DNA from: Actinomadura sp. J1-007
GTDB taxonomy: Bacteria > Actinomycetota > Actinomycetes > Streptosporangiales > Streptosporangiaceae
DNA: 64,000 nt
NCBI RefSeq assembly: GCF_009793335.1
Contig: NZ_WING01000001.1
Coordinates: forward strand, 5,022,001 to 5,086,000
Reading direction: 5' to 3'
Shown: one piece after another, positions 1 through 8,593 of the stretch
How the letters are laid out: every line of letters starts with the position of its first letter
How positions within the stretch are numbered: position 1 is the stretch's first letter
Translations under genes and position numbers: made by a program
Notes under the pieces: model-generated
Database searches by the model: none
What the model was told of the DNA's origin: nothing
Seen by the model: the letters and a program-made list of their open reading frames with translations, nothing else

Positions 1-1
1 C

Positions 2-79
2 GAGCGGCTGGGCGGCCTGCCCGAAGCCGACCACGTCCGCTCCCGCCTCCTGGGCGCGGACCCCGCCGCCGGAGCCTGA
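2..79 (+). CDS. 3' end of an unidentified gene (partial)
   Basis: An open frame enters from the left edge and ends at TGA 77-79; only 25 codons are visible. The visible C-terminus is Leu/Gly/Ala/Asp-rich and reads like the end of a soluble actinobacterial protein, but no motif allows a family call. A T-tailed hairpin lies about 80 bases downstream on the same strand and would suit its transcript end. Confidence 0.45.
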   Translation, partial: ERLGGLPEADHVRSRLLGADPAAGA

Positions 80-160
80 CCCCGACGAGTGCCGCACATT
101 ACCGGCATGTCGGATGAGATCCAGTATTTCCTCGTGCGGCGTGCTTATTCCAGATAGAGT

Positions 161-203
161 CCTCGCGTCCCGGGCGCGCACGGGATGCGAGGACCTGATT
201 TTT
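161..203 (+). terminator. Intrinsic terminator or leader attenuator before a small secreted peptide gene
   Basis: CCTCGCGTCCCG (161-172) pairs with CGGGATGCGAGG (181-192), 12 bp with one G-U, 8-base loop. It is followed within a few bases by a run of five T's (199-203). It ends only about 25 bases before the peptide start at 229, so it could terminate the upstream gene or act as a conditional leader for the peptide. The sequence does not decide. Confidence 0.6.
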
Positions 204-228
204 CGACGATTTCGAGAAAGGTGACCTG

Positions 229-363
229 GTGACTCGACGTTGCGTCATCGCGGCCGCCCTGGTGACGGCCTTCGTCGCCGGGTTCGCGATCGAGGCGCAG
301 GCTGCGCCCTCCGTCCACATGACGATGGCCGGCCAGTGCCGGCAGCAGGTCCACATGACCTGA
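229..363 (+). CDS. Tiny secreted peptide (44 aa) with a repeated VHMT motif
   Basis: GTG start with AAAGG about 8 bases upstream (217-221) and TGA at 361-363. Residues 1-25 form a compact Sec signal: basic MTRR start, Ala/Val/Phe hydrophobic core, and an AQA signal-peptidase site. Cleavage would release about 19 residues, APSVHMTMAGQCRQQVHMT, with VHMT near the start and again as the last four residues, and one Cys. A strong hairpin follows the stop, and a T-tailed hairpin precedes the gene, so it looks like a stand-alone transcription unit. I do not recognise the family. Signalling or metal binding by the His/Met/Cys residues would be speculation. The ORF could be a chance one, but the RBS, signal peptide and flanking hairpins argue against that. 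Confidence 0.6.
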   Translation: MTRRCVIAAALVTAFVAGFAIEAQAAPSVHMTMAGQCRQQVHMT

Positions 364-386
364 ACGATCGCCCGGCCGATTCACCG

Positions 387-420
387 CGCCCCGGACCCGC
401 GCTCGACGCGGGCCGGGGCG
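387..420 (+). terminator. Strong GC hairpin after the small peptide gene
   Basis: CGCCCCGG-a-CCCGCG (387-401) pairs with CGCGGG-CCGGGGCG (407-420) across a 5-base loop; a single A is bulged. There is no real T-run, as is common in high-GC actinomycetes. It lies 24 bases after the peptide stop. Confidence 0.6.
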
Positions 421-604
421 TTCGCCGTTGGGAAGCGTGGGAGCCAGGGTAACCGCTCGCATCGAGGTGCGCGGGGGTGGGGGAATCGGGGGGTTCGGCG
501 CAGGCTCGCCTGTTGCGGGGCGGGCTGGTGTGACACGGGGGCGCGTGTTGCGCTGAGCAGTCCGAGGGCGGGGCAGTGCCCGCCCACGAACGGACGACTG
601 AGGC

Positions 605-1307
605 ATGAACGAACCCTCTCGCTCAGCCCCGCCGCGACGCGGGGACCGGCGTGCGGCCCGGCGGGGCCGGGCGCCGGGCACGCGGCGGCGGCCCGTGCCG
701 CCCCGGCGGCGGTCGCCCGCGATGGCGGTCGCCGCCGCCGTCCTCGGCACCGTCGCGTTCGCCGGGACGCTCGCGGGGCTGACCGCGCTGCTCGACGGGC
801 ACGGACGGCGAACGCCGGTCGCGGGGGCGGGTGCGCGGGCTGCACGACGCCCGTCGCGCCGGCCGGGGCCACCGCGGCCGAGCAGACGCTCGTACCGCGC
901 CCTTCGCCTGGACCGGCGCGTTCCGGCGCGCCGGGCGGGAAGCGCGGGGCGGAACGGGCCGCACCGGTCACGCGCACGCCCGGCGTTGAACGGTCCCTGC
1001 CGCGGTCGCGGACGCCCTCGCCCAAGGCGCGCGGGCGGGCGGCGGTCGCCTACGCGGCCAGGCCCGGCGGCGGCACGTACACGATCACGAACCGGGGCGG
1101 CGCGACGCTGCCCAGGTGGCGGCTCAGCTTCACGCTGCCGCGCGGGGGCTGCTCCCCTTCGGGCCGCTCGGGCCGGGCCGCGACGGCAGGACGTACGAGG
1201 CGAGCGGCGGCCCGCTCGCGCCGGGGGAGAGCGCGACGGTGCGCTTCACCTACCTCGGCCGCCCGCCGACGCCCACGAACTGCCGGGTCAACGGGGCGCC
1301 CTGCTAG
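605..1307 (+). pseudogene. Membrane-anchored CBM2-like protein, interrupted by two -1 frameshifts
   Basis: The N-terminus (ATG 605) has a long Arg/Pro-rich segment, then one hydrophobic segment starting AMAVAAAVLGTVAFAG, so it is a type II-like anchor. The C-terminal part resembles a short family 2 carbohydrate-binding module: GTYTITNRGG, then LPRWRLSFTLP, then GPLAPGESATVRFTY, ending CRVNGAPC. These pieces lie in three frames. Adding one G to the G5 run at 823-827 and one G to the G5 run at 1144-1148 joins them into a single protein ending at TAG 1305-1307. Either the gene decayed or, more likely given the same pattern elsewhere, two bases were lost in sequencing. The RBS at 605 is poor (GAGG almost touching ATG). 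It converges with the hydrolase gene. Polysaccharide binding is inferred from the CBM2 resemblance only. Confidence 0.55.
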
Positions 1308-1308
1308 T

Positions 1309-3072
1309 TCAGTCGTGCGCCCGGAGCCACTTCAGGACCTTCTCCCGCGTGCCGGAGACGCTGAAGATCGAGCCCGCGTGCCTGGTGCCCTCGACGACCT
1401 CGGCCGTGCAGGGCACGCGGGCGGCGGTGAGGGCGGAGCAGAGCTGCGCCGAGTGCGCGGGCCCGACGAACTCGTCCCGCGAGTGGAGCAGGTACATGGG
1501 GGTGTCGCCCGCGCCCGCGCGGTACTTGGCCGCGGCGTCCTTCCAGCGGTTCCAGCACGCGGCGTTCCCCGGGTCGGGGTGGCAGCGCGTCAGCAGGACG
1601 GCGTTGTCGCGCAGCTTCACCCTGGCGCCGGACGCGCCGTTCGCCTGGCCGTCGTTGTAGGCGCGGTACGGGTCGGCGGGGGGCGAGAGGGCGACGGCGC
1701 CGCGCAGCAGGCCGGTGCCCTTGCCGTACGTGCCGAGCGTGGCGACCAGGTGGCCGCCCGCCGACGACCCGAGCGCGACGATCCGGCCGGGCGCCACCCC
1801 GAACCGCGACGCGTGCGAACGGACCCACAGGACCGCCGACCGCACGTCGTCGCGCTGCGCCTTCCACCCGGCCTGGCTGTCGTAGCGGTAGTTGACGGAG
1901 AAGACGGCGTAGCCGCGGTCGACGAACCAGCGCGCGGTCGCCGCCCAGTCGCCCTTGTCGCCGCCGTACCAGTAGCCGCCGTGCACGATGACCAGCGCGG
2001 GCTTCGGCGCGCCGCCCGGCCGGTGGTACGCGTCGAGCCGCTGCCGCGGATGGCTCCCGTACGCGTGGGTCCCCTCGGTGACGGCCGCGCCGCTCGCGGA
2101 CATCGCGCGGGCGGCGGCGCGGCTGCCGTCCACGGTCGCGTTCCGCGTGACCGGGTCGGGCGCCGCCGCCGGCGCGGGCCGGGCGCGGGCCGCGGCCGGG
2201 GCCGCGGTGGCGGTGCGGGCCCTGATCCAGGCGAGCGTCTTGCTCTTGACCGCGGACGTGAGCAGGTACGCGCCGCTCGCGCTCCCCGGCACGGTCTCCG
2301 TCGTCGCCTGGACGCCCTCGGCCCGCAGCGCCGCCGCCAGGTCGGACGCGTGGCCGGACGTGACCGTCGTGTCCCGCTGGGCCGTCAGCAGGTACGCGGG
2401 CGCGTCGCCCGCCGACGCGTGCGCCTTGGCGACCATGTCGTTCCAGCGGGACCAGCAGGGCGCGTCGCTCCGCGCCGGGTAGCAGCGGGCGAGGATGGTC
2501 GCGTTGTCCCGCACGGCCCTGCGCGCCGCGGACGAGGCGTAGGTCGGCGCGCCGCCCCACGACCGGTACGGCGACGTGATCGCCGACAGCCCGATCACTC
2601 CCCGCACGAGCGTGCCGCCCGTCCCGTAGGTCCCGGCGGACGCGGCGAGGTGGCCGCCCGCCTGCGCGCCCATCACCACGAGCTTGTCGGGCGCCACGCC
2701 GAACCGGGAGGCGTGGGCCTTGATCCAGGCGATCGCCGACAGGACGTCGTCGCGCGGGCCGGGCCACGCCGCGTCGGTGTTGTAGCGGTGGTCGACGGAG
2801 AACACGGCGAGCCCGCGGTCGGCGTACCACCGCGCGGCGCTCGCCCAGCCGCCGCCCCGGCCGCCGTTGTCCCAGGTGCCGCCGTGGACCAGGACGAGGC
2901 CCGCGCGCGGCGTGCCCGACGGCCGCCAGTACGCGTCGAGGGCCTGCCGGGCGTGCGAGCCGTAGGCGTACGTCCGCTGGTTGACGGCCGCGGCATGCGA
3001 ACCGTTCGCCGAAGTCAGCACCGTCGCCGCCACAGCGCAGGCGGCGAGGAGCGACAGCAGGCTCTTGCGCAT
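1309..3072 (-). CDS. Secreted tandem alpha/beta-hydrolase (esterase/lipase-like) with a dead N-terminal copy
   Basis: 587 aa from ATG at 3072 (RBS AGGGA upstream). Residues 1-29 are a Sec signal (MRKSLLSLLA, cleavage near SHA/AA). Two homologous BD-FAE/esterase-lipase halves follow, roughly 31-290 and 333-587, joined by an Ala/Pro-rich linker. Each has an LVHGG oxyanion segment, RY(N/D), and SRFGVAP before the nucleophile elbow. The second half has GSSAGG with Ser437, Asp533 (SRDEFV) and His565 (TRHAGS), a complete triad. The first half reads GAQAGG with Gln137 in place of the nucleophile and Ala265 where the His should be, so it cannot work by the normal mechanism. Likely an extracellular ester hydrolase whose first half binds substrate or helps folding. 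It is transcribed alone, downstream of the carboxypeptidase terminator. Confidence 0.85.
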   Translation of the reverse strand: MRKSLLSLLAACAVAATVLTSANGSHAAAVNQRTYAYGSHARQALDAYWRPSGTPRAGLVLVHGGTWDNGGRGGGWASAARWYADRGLAVFSVDHRYNTDAAWPGPRDDVLSAIAWIKAHASRFGVAPDKLVVMGAQAGGHLAASAGTYGTGGTLVRGVIGLSAITSPYRSWGGAPTYASSAARRAVRDNATILARCYPARSDAPCWSRWNDMVAKAHASAGDAPAYLLTAQRDTTVTSGHASDLAAALRAEGVQATTETVPGSASGAYLLTSAVKSKTLAWIRARTATAAPAAARARPAPAAAPDPVTRNATVDGSRAAARAMSASGAAVTEGTHAYGSHPRQRLDAYHRPGGAPKPALVIVHGGYWYGGDKGDWAATARWFVDRGYAVFSVNYRYDSQAGWKAQRDDVRSAVLWVRSHASRFGVAPGRIVALGSSAGGHLVATLGTYGKGTGLLRGAVALSPPADPYRAYNDGQANGASGARVKLRDNAVLLTRCHPDPGNAACWNRWKDAAAKYRAGAGDTPMYLLHSRDEFVGPAHSAQLCSALTAARVPCTAEVVEGTRHAGSIFSVSGTREKVLKWLRAHD

Positions 3073-3221
3073 CAGATGGGTCCCTGGGTGTCCGGAAGTC
3101 ACGGAGTGGCGGGAGGCACGAGAGTTGCAACCGCTTCCTTGACGCCCCGGCAAAGGGCACGGTTTACCGTCCCGGACGGGATATCGGAGAGGACCGTTCC
3201 AGGCACGAAGAAAGACCGAAG

Positions 3222-3256
3222 CCCCGCCCCGGCGGAGCGCCGGGACGGGGCGGGAC
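3222..3256 (-). terminator. Rho-independent terminator after the M14 gene
   Basis: On the minus strand a stem of about 15 bp (CCCGCCCCG-t-CCCGGCG against CGCCGGGGCGGGG) is followed by a pyrimidine-rich tail (ttcggtctttcttc, 3221 downward). It starts 12 bases after the carboxypeptidase stop at 3268 and separates it from the hydrolase gene. Confidence 0.75.
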
Positions 3257-3267
3257 GGGGCGGACGG

Positions 3268-5859
3268 TCAGGGATGGACGGGCGTCGAGGGGCCCTGGTA
3301 CATCGCGTTGACGACGATGGGCCAGGTCGCCCGGGGCCAGCTCCGGAAGGTGATCTCGCTGGCGGCGATGGTCGCGTGGCCCTCGCCGACGTCGAACGAC
3401 GCGACGTTGGCGAGGCCGCCGAGGGCGTCGGTGCCCTTGGCGTAGCCGCTGACCAGCAGGTCGCCGGACGGGTAGGCGGACGCGACGTCGGCCTTGCCGG
3501 TGATCCGGTAGGCGGCGTCGCGGTTGAACCAGACGGGCCACTCCTCGGGCATGCCCCAGGCGGCGGGCACGTCGGGCTTGTACGAGGCGCGGATGAGCGC
3601 CCCGGGCACGGTGAACCCGCCGCCGGTCGGCGCGGCGTTCCGCATGGGCAGGTCGAGGAGTTCGCGGGCCGTCTCCGAGCCGCTGCCGATGGCGACGAGG
3701 TTGCCGCCGCCGGACACCCAGTCGGACAGGGCCTGCCAGCCCTTGTCGCCGACGCCGCGCGCCCACGCGAACTCCTTGGGGTTCTTCGCGGGGTCGAGGC
3801 CCTTGACGATGCTGTTCTTGGAGACGCCGTCGGAGACGACGATGGTGTCGTAGTGCGATTTCAGGTCGGCGTAGTCGTCGGCGCCGACGACCTTGTAGTT
3901 GACGCCGTACTGGTCGAGCATCCACATCATCCAGCCGCCCGGCATGTTGTTGGCGCCGCGGATGAGGCCGACGCGGGTTCCGGGCTTGAGCTTGAAGCCA
4001 TCCACCTTGGGGAGGGCGTCGCTGCCGTGGACCTGGAGGCCCGTTGAGGACGAGACCCGTTGCAGCACCTGGCGGGCGGCCTCGGTAGGCGGGACGACGA
4101 GGGTCCCTGGGGCGAACGTGCGGCCCGCCTTGAATTCCTCGGACGAACGCAGAACGGGAACGTTCGCCTTCTGCAACTGCGCCAGTGCGTGGCCCACGCC
4201 GTAGGAATCGGGGGCCACGAGGTACGCGCCGCGTGGAGTGGACGGCATCCGGGTCGGTGCGGGCATCACCCGTTGCACGCGCTGGAGTTGCGCGTTGAAC
4301 GGCTTCGACACCGGAACGGCGTCGACCCCCATGAGAAGCGCCACGTTATCCGTGGTCTCGCTGTACGGCATGATGACCGGGCACTCAGGGCACTTGCGCG
4401 CGGCCTTCTCCGGATACACGTCCTTCTTGAGCAACTGGTCGATCCAGCGGCCCATCGGCTGCCGCGTGCGCAGGACGTACGAGCCGGCCGGGTACGACTT
4501 GCCGTTGGCGCTGAACGGGGCCCTTGCCTGCTCGATCTCTGCGCGGCCGAACTCGAAGACGCGCATCATTTCGAGCACGGCGTACGGGTCGCGCTGGTTC
4601 GCCGGGACGACGTACGCGTACGGCAGGTCCGTCTGCGTCTGCGCCTTGTGCGACACCTGGTAGAGGTTGTTGTAGAGCCAGGACGCGCCGTTCTTGGCGA
4701 CGTTGTCGATGCCCGCGTACGCGGCGGTCTCGGCGTACGCGACGATCTGCTCCAGCGTCCAGGTGTCGCTGTCGTACGGCTGGAGCGTGCGCATCGTGAG
4801 GTTCTGCGAGCCGAGCGGCTTGCCGTCCGGGCTCCTGTACGGGTACGCGAGGTCCTTCGCCCCGGCGATCTCGGTGAGGAACAGCGACGTCCCGAGGAAC
4901 GTCGAGAAGCCCATCACGTCGGCGTTCCAGAAGATGCCGTACGCGTCGTCGGAGGAGACGCCGCGCTTGCCCTCGGCGGTGAGGGCGCGCGCGGCGACCT
5001 GCCCCTGGGTGTTGGCGGACTGGATCGTGATCGGGTCCACGCCGGTGCCGAGCGGCTCGTCGTACGGCGGCGTCCACAGCCGCGGCCCGCCCGTCCCGGC
5101 CTGGTGCATGTAGTGCCCGGCGACCGGCCGGTACGTCTGCTCCAGGCGGACGCGCGTGCGCGTCTCGCGCTGGGTGAACATGAACCAGTCGCGGTTGTCG
5201 TCGTGCCCGATGTACCGGTGGTAGAGGTCGGGGTAGACCCGGTCGTACGGGGTGTTCGCGGTCCGGTTGAAGTGGTCCACGACCAGGTGCTGGCCGTCGG
5301 GGTTGCCGGACGGGATGACCATCAGGACCGCGTTGTCGAGGACGCCGCGGGTGTAGCCGGAGTCCTCGGTCGCGAAGCGGTGCACGATGTCCACGAGCGC
5401 CTGCGTGTTGCCGACCTCGGTGGAGTGCAGCGTCCCCTCCATGAGGTAGACGGGCTTGCTGCGGGCGGCGAGGCGGCGCGCCTCGGACTCGGAGACGCCC
5501 GGCTCGGCGAGCCGCCGGTTGTCGCGGACGATCCGGTCGAGGTCGCGCAGGTTGCGGGGCGAGCTGACGAACACGACCGGGTAGTCGTTGCCCATCGTGG
5601 TCCTGTCCGCGACCTGGTACCGCACCCGGTCCGAACGGCCGTCGATCAGCTTGAGGTAGTTCTTGATCTTGTCGAAGCCGGCGAGCCTGCCGGTCGTTCC
5701 CATCGCGAAGCCGAAGTAGTCCTTGGGCGCTGGAATGTTCCTGCCGGTGCGGGCGGCCGTGTCACCGGTGCCGAGCGCGTCGGAGGACGAGGTCACTCCG
5801 ACGAGCGCGGCGGCGGTCAGCACGGCGGCCAGGACGCGGGCGGTCCGCCGCGGTGGCAT
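3268..5859 (-). CDS. Secreted M14-family zinc carboxypeptidase with a C-terminal amidotransferase-like domain
   Basis: 863 aa. ATG at 5859 is chosen because AGGAG sits 7 bases upstream; the open frame extends further but lacks an RBS. Residues 1-30 form a signal peptide (MPPRRTARVL, then an Ala/Val core). The M14 zinc site appears as EGTLHSTEVGN with His145 and Glu148; a third ligand is in VAGHYMHQAG (His249 or His252). The likely catalytic Glu is in SLFLTEIAG. NPDGQH and the DNRDWF region are typical of the large bacterial M14 proteins. From about residue 600 a Rossmann-like, gatase1-like region follows (RVGLIRGANNMPGG, then VVSDGVSK). It probably trims peptides or cell-wall peptides outside the cell. 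Followed by a clear terminator. Confidence 0.88.
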   Translation of the reverse strand: MPPRRTARVLAAVLTAAALVGVTSSSDALGTGDTAARTGRNIPAPKDYFGFAMGTTGRLAGFDKIKNYLKLIDGRSDRVRYQVADRTTMGNDYPVVFVSSPRNLRDLDRIVRDNRRLAEPGVSESEARRLAARSKPVYLMEGTLHSTEVGNTQALVDIVHRFATEDSGYTRGVLDNAVLMVIPSGNPDGQHLVVDHFNRTANTPYDRVYPDLYHRYIGHDDNRDWFMFTQRETRTRVRLEQTYRPVAGHYMHQAGTGGPRLWTPPYDEPLGTGVDPITIQSANTQGQVAARALTAEGKRGVSSDDAYGIFWNADVMGFSTFLGTSLFLTEIAGAKDLAYPYRSPDGKPLGSQNLTMRTLQPYDSDTWTLEQIVAYAETAAYAGIDNVAKNGASWLYNNLYQVSHKAQTQTDLPYAYVVPANQRDPYAVLEMMRVFEFGRAEIEQARAPFSANGKSYPAGSYVLRTRQPMGRWIDQLLKKDVYPEKAARKCPECPVIMPYSETTDNVALLMGVDAVPVSKPFNAQLQRVQRVMPAPTRMPSTPRGAYLVAPDSYGVGHALAQLQKANVPVLRSSEEFKAGRTFAPGTLVVPPTEAARQVLQRVSSSTGLQVHGSDALPKVDGFKLKPGTRVGLIRGANNMPGGWMMWMLDQYGVNYKVVGADDYADLKSHYDTIVVSDGVSKNSIVKGLDPAKNPKEFAWARGVGDKGWQALSDWVSGGGNLVAIGSGSETARELLDLPMRNAAPTGGGFTVPGALIRASYKPDVPAAWGMPEEWPVWFNRDAAYRITGKADVASAYPSGDLLVSGYAKGTDALGGLANVASFDVGEGHATIAASEITFRSWPRATWPIVVNAMYQGPSTPVHP

Positions 5860-6063
5860 CCGTTCTCCTGGTGGTGCGGGGGGAGTGGGCGAGGAAGAGG
5901 AGGGACGGGACGACCGGCCGGTCGGTTGTGCCCAGCGTGAATCCCCTCCGACGATCAATCAACCCCTTGATCGCCCCCGCCCCTCCTGCTACCGCCCGCC
6001 GTCCGACCGGCTCCCCCGGGCCCTCGGCCCTCGGCCCCTCGCGCAACGGCCTGGGGAACGCGG

Positions 6064-6582
6064 TCAGACGAAGTGGTTGTCGTGCCTGAGGAAGAACTCG
6101 TGCTTCTCCTCTTCCGTCATTCCCGGCAGGTCGCGGAATCCCTCGAAATACCCTTCGCGCGGGGCGCCCGGCGTGAACAGGAGCAGGAGGGAGGCGGGCT
6201 CGTCGGTCGCGTTGTGGAACGCGTGGAGGCCGCCGATCGGGACGTACAGGAAGTCGCCCGGCATCCCGTCGATCCACTTCTCGCCGTTGTAGAGCGCGAC
6301 CGAGCCGGAGAGCACGAAGAACGACTCCGACATGGTCTTGTGGAAATGCTCGGTCGGGCCCTTGCCGTTCGGCGGCATGTCGATCCGGTACAGGCCGAAC
6401 TCGCCGCCGGTGGAGGCGCCCGTCGCCAGGTAGTGCGTCTCCTGGCGCTCGCTGGCGCCGGTCCGTCCGCCGTCGTGGCCTTCGGAGACCAGGTCGGGCG
6501 GGGTGTCCGCGGGCCGGAACGACGCGTTGACCAGGCCGGTGGTGCCGCCGTAGCGCGCTGGAGGGTAGGACAGGAACGACAT
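6064..6582 (-). CDS. Cupin-domain protein (quercetinase/dioxygenase-like fold)
   Basis: 172 aa, ATG at 6582 with AAGGAGA 7 bases upstream. Motif 1 is EHFHKTMSESFFVLSG, giving the H-x-H-x4-5-E metal ligands; motif 2 is GLHAFHN. The layout (a single beta-barrel between residues about 55 and 150, then TPGAPREGYFEGFRDL) matches small cupins often annotated as quercetin-dioxygenase-like. The metal and substrate cannot be read from sequence. It is divergent from the SDR at 6738, so the 155-base interval holds both promoters, and the two may share a pathway. Confidence 0.8.
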   Translation of the reverse strand: MSFLSYPPARYGGTTGLVNASFRPADTPPDLVSEGHDGGRTGASERQETHYLATGASTGGEFGLYRIDMPPNGKGPTEHFHKTMSESFFVLSGSVALYNGEKWIDGMPGDFLYVPIGGLHAFHNATDEPASLLLLFTPGAPREGYFEGFRDLPGMTEEEKHEFFLRHDNHFV

Positions 6583-6737
6583 CTCGGTTCTCCTTCGTCG
6601 GTTCGTCTCGACCGTTCCCGGTCGCGAGATCGACATTGCCATGGACCTCGGGTTTCGCGGGGGCGGGTGCGGGTCCCGGAGGCGGCGTGGACGAGAATCG
6701 GCCTGCTTTCGACATCTACACGCCGAGCGGAGCGTTC

Positions 6738-7496
6738 ATGGGCATCCTCGACAGGTTCAGGCTGGACGGCAGGGTCGCGATCGTCACCGGCGCGTCCTCG
6801 GGGCTCGGGGTCGCCGCCGCGCGGGCCCTGGCGGAGGCGGGCGCGGACGTCGTGCTCGCGGCGCGGCGGGCCGACCGGCTCGCCGGGACGGCCGAGCTGG
6901 TCGAGAAGGCCGGGCGGCGGGCGCTGTGCGTGCCGACGGACGTCGCGTCGCCGGAGGCGTGCCGCGCGCTGGCCGAGGCCGCCGACGGGTTCGGGACGGT
7001 CGGCGTGCTGGTCAACAACGCGGGCGTGGGCGGGGCGGTGCCCGCCAGCCGGGAGACGCCCGAGCAGTTCCGCGGCGTGCTCGACGTCAACCTCTCCGGC
7101 GCGTACTGGATGGCGCAGGCCGCGGCGGCCGTGATGCGCGACGGCGGGTCGATCGTCAACATCGCCAGCGTCCTCGGCCTCGTGACCGCCGGGCTGCCGC
7201 AGGCCGCGTACGCGGCGTCCAAGGCCGGGATGCTGGGCCTCACCCGCGACCTCGCGGCGCAGTGGAGCACCCGCAAGGGCATCCGCGTCAACGCCATCGC
7301 GCCCGGCTTCTTCGAGACCGAGATGACGGACGAGTACCAGGAGGGCTACCTGGAGAGCCGCCTCGCGGGCGTGCCGATCCCGCGCCCCGGCGACGCGGAG
7401 GAGCTCGCCGCGGCGGTGGTGTTCCTGGCGTCCGAGGCGTCCTCCTACACGACCGGCGCCACGTTGACGGTGGACGGCGGGCTCGTCATCTCCTGA
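6738..7496 (+). CDS. SDR-family NAD(P)-dependent oxidoreductase
   Basis: 252 aa from ATG 6738 (CGGAG upstream; the frame is open further back but without an RBS). Classical SDR motifs are present: TGASSGLG cofactor loop near residue 18, NNAG near 92, a catalytic Ser in NIASVLGL, the YAASK active site near 158, and APGFFETEM after it. FabG-like length. The tail overlaps the end of the convergent acyl-CoA dehydrogenase by 52 bases. The context (acyl-CoA dehydrogenases and hydratases alongside) suggests a 3-hydroxyacyl-CoA or related alcohol dehydrogenase step, but that is inference. Confidence 0.9.
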   Translation: MGILDRFRLDGRVAIVTGASSGLGVAAARALAEAGADVVLAARRADRLAGTAELVEKAGRRALCVPTDVASPEACRALAEAADGFGTVGVLVNNAGVGGAVPASRETPEQFRGVLDVNLSGAYWMAQAAAAVMRDGGSIVNIASVLGLVTAGLPQAAYAASKAGMLGLTRDLAAQWSTRKGIRVNAIAPGFFETEMTDEYQEGYLESRLAGVPIPRPGDAEELAAAVVFLASEASSYTTGATLTVDGGLVIS

Positions 7497-8593
7497 CCGG
7501 CCGCGGGCAGGCCGAGGCCGTCGGCGAGGGCGGCGAGGTGGTGGTCCTCGTCGCCGAACGCGAGGGCCGACGCCGTCGCGTGCCGCGCGAACAGGTGCAG
7601 GTCGTGCTCGCGGGTGAACCCGATCGCGCCGTGCACCTGGTGGCCGAGCGCGCAGACCCGCTCGTACGCCGCGCTCACCCACGCCTTGGCCGTCGCGACC
7701 TCGCGCGCCGCGTCCAGCCCGGCCGACAGCCGCCAGATCGCCTCGTAGGCGGTGAAGCGCGCGCCGAGCACGTCGATGGCCATGTCGGCGCAGTGGTGCT
7801 GGACGGCCTGGAACGACCCGATCGGCGCGCCGAACTGCTCGCGCTCCGCCGCGTACGCCACGGTCAGGTCGAGGACGCGCTGGGCCGCGCCCGCCATCTC
7901 CGCGCACGTCGCCGCCGCGCCGAACGCCGAGACCGCCGGGACGGCCCCGTCGCCGAGCGCGCGGTCCGCCGGGACGCGGACGCCGGTGAACGTCGCGTCG
8001 TGCGCGCCGTCCAGGCCGATCGTCCCCGCGGGTTCGAGGGCCAGGCCGGGGGACGCGGCGTCCACCAGGAACGCGCGGGGAGCGCCGTCCAGCGCGGCGA
8101 CCGCGAGGAGGGCCTCGGCCGCGCCGCCGAACGGGACGGACGCGGCCGTCCCGTCGAGGACGAAGCCGTCGCCCGCCACGGCAGCCCGCAGCGGGAACTC
8201 GCCCGGACGGTCCCAGGGCGCGGGCGCGCAGGCCATGACGCGCCCGCGCGCGATCGCGCCCAGCCACTCGCCCTTCTGGGCGGCGGTGCCGTGCCGGGCG
8301 ATCGGCATCCCGCAGCACGCGACCGTGGACAGCAGCGGGCTCGGGACGAGCGCGTGACCGAGCCGTTCGAACAGCAGGCACGCCTCCAGGAACCCCGCGC
8401 CCGCGCCGCCGTGCTCCTCGGGGAACGCCAGGCCGGTCCAGCCGAGCTCGGCCATCTCCTTCCACAGCGCGGCGGAGTGGCCGGACGGCTCGTCCAGCAC
8501 CGCCCGCGCGCCCGCCGCCCCGGCCCGCGCCTCCAGCAGCTCGCGGGCAGTGGACGCGATCAGCTCCTGGTCCGCGGTGAGGGTCAGGTCCAT
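7445..8593 (-). CDS. Acyl-CoA dehydrogenase (small subunit type)
   Basis: 382 aa, ATG at 8593, overlapping the VOC gene stop by 10 bases. It starts MDLTLTADQELIASTARELL, has the LGWTGLAFPEEHGGAG FAD-domain signature, and near residue 300 the C-terminal helical region with LGHQVHGAIGFTREHDL. It is the last gene of the minus-strand acyl-CoA operon. Together with the 419-aa dehydrogenase three genes upstream it resembles paired FadE subunits, which in actinobacterial steroid and branched-acid catabolism form alpha2beta2 complexes; this pairing is inferred. I cannot assign the catalytic Glu with certainty. Confidence 0.88.
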   Translation of the reverse strand: MDLTLTADQELIASTARELLEARAGAAGARAVLDEPSGHSAALWKEMAELGWTGLAFPEEHGGAGAGFLEACLLFERLGHALVPSPLLSTVACCGMPIARHGTAAQKGEWLGAIARGRVMACAPAPWDRPGEFPLRAAVAGDGFVLDGTAASVPFGGAAEALLAVAALDGAPRAFLVDAASPGLALEPAGTIGLDGAHDATFTGVRVPADRALGDGAVPAVSAFGAAATCAEMAGAAQRVLDLTVAYAAEREQFGAPIGSFQAVQHHCADMAIDVLGARFTAYEAIWRLSAGLDAAREVATAKAWVSAAYERVCALGHQVHGAIGFTREHDLHLFARHATASALAFGDEDHHLAALADGLGLPAAGQEMTSPPSTVNVAPVV

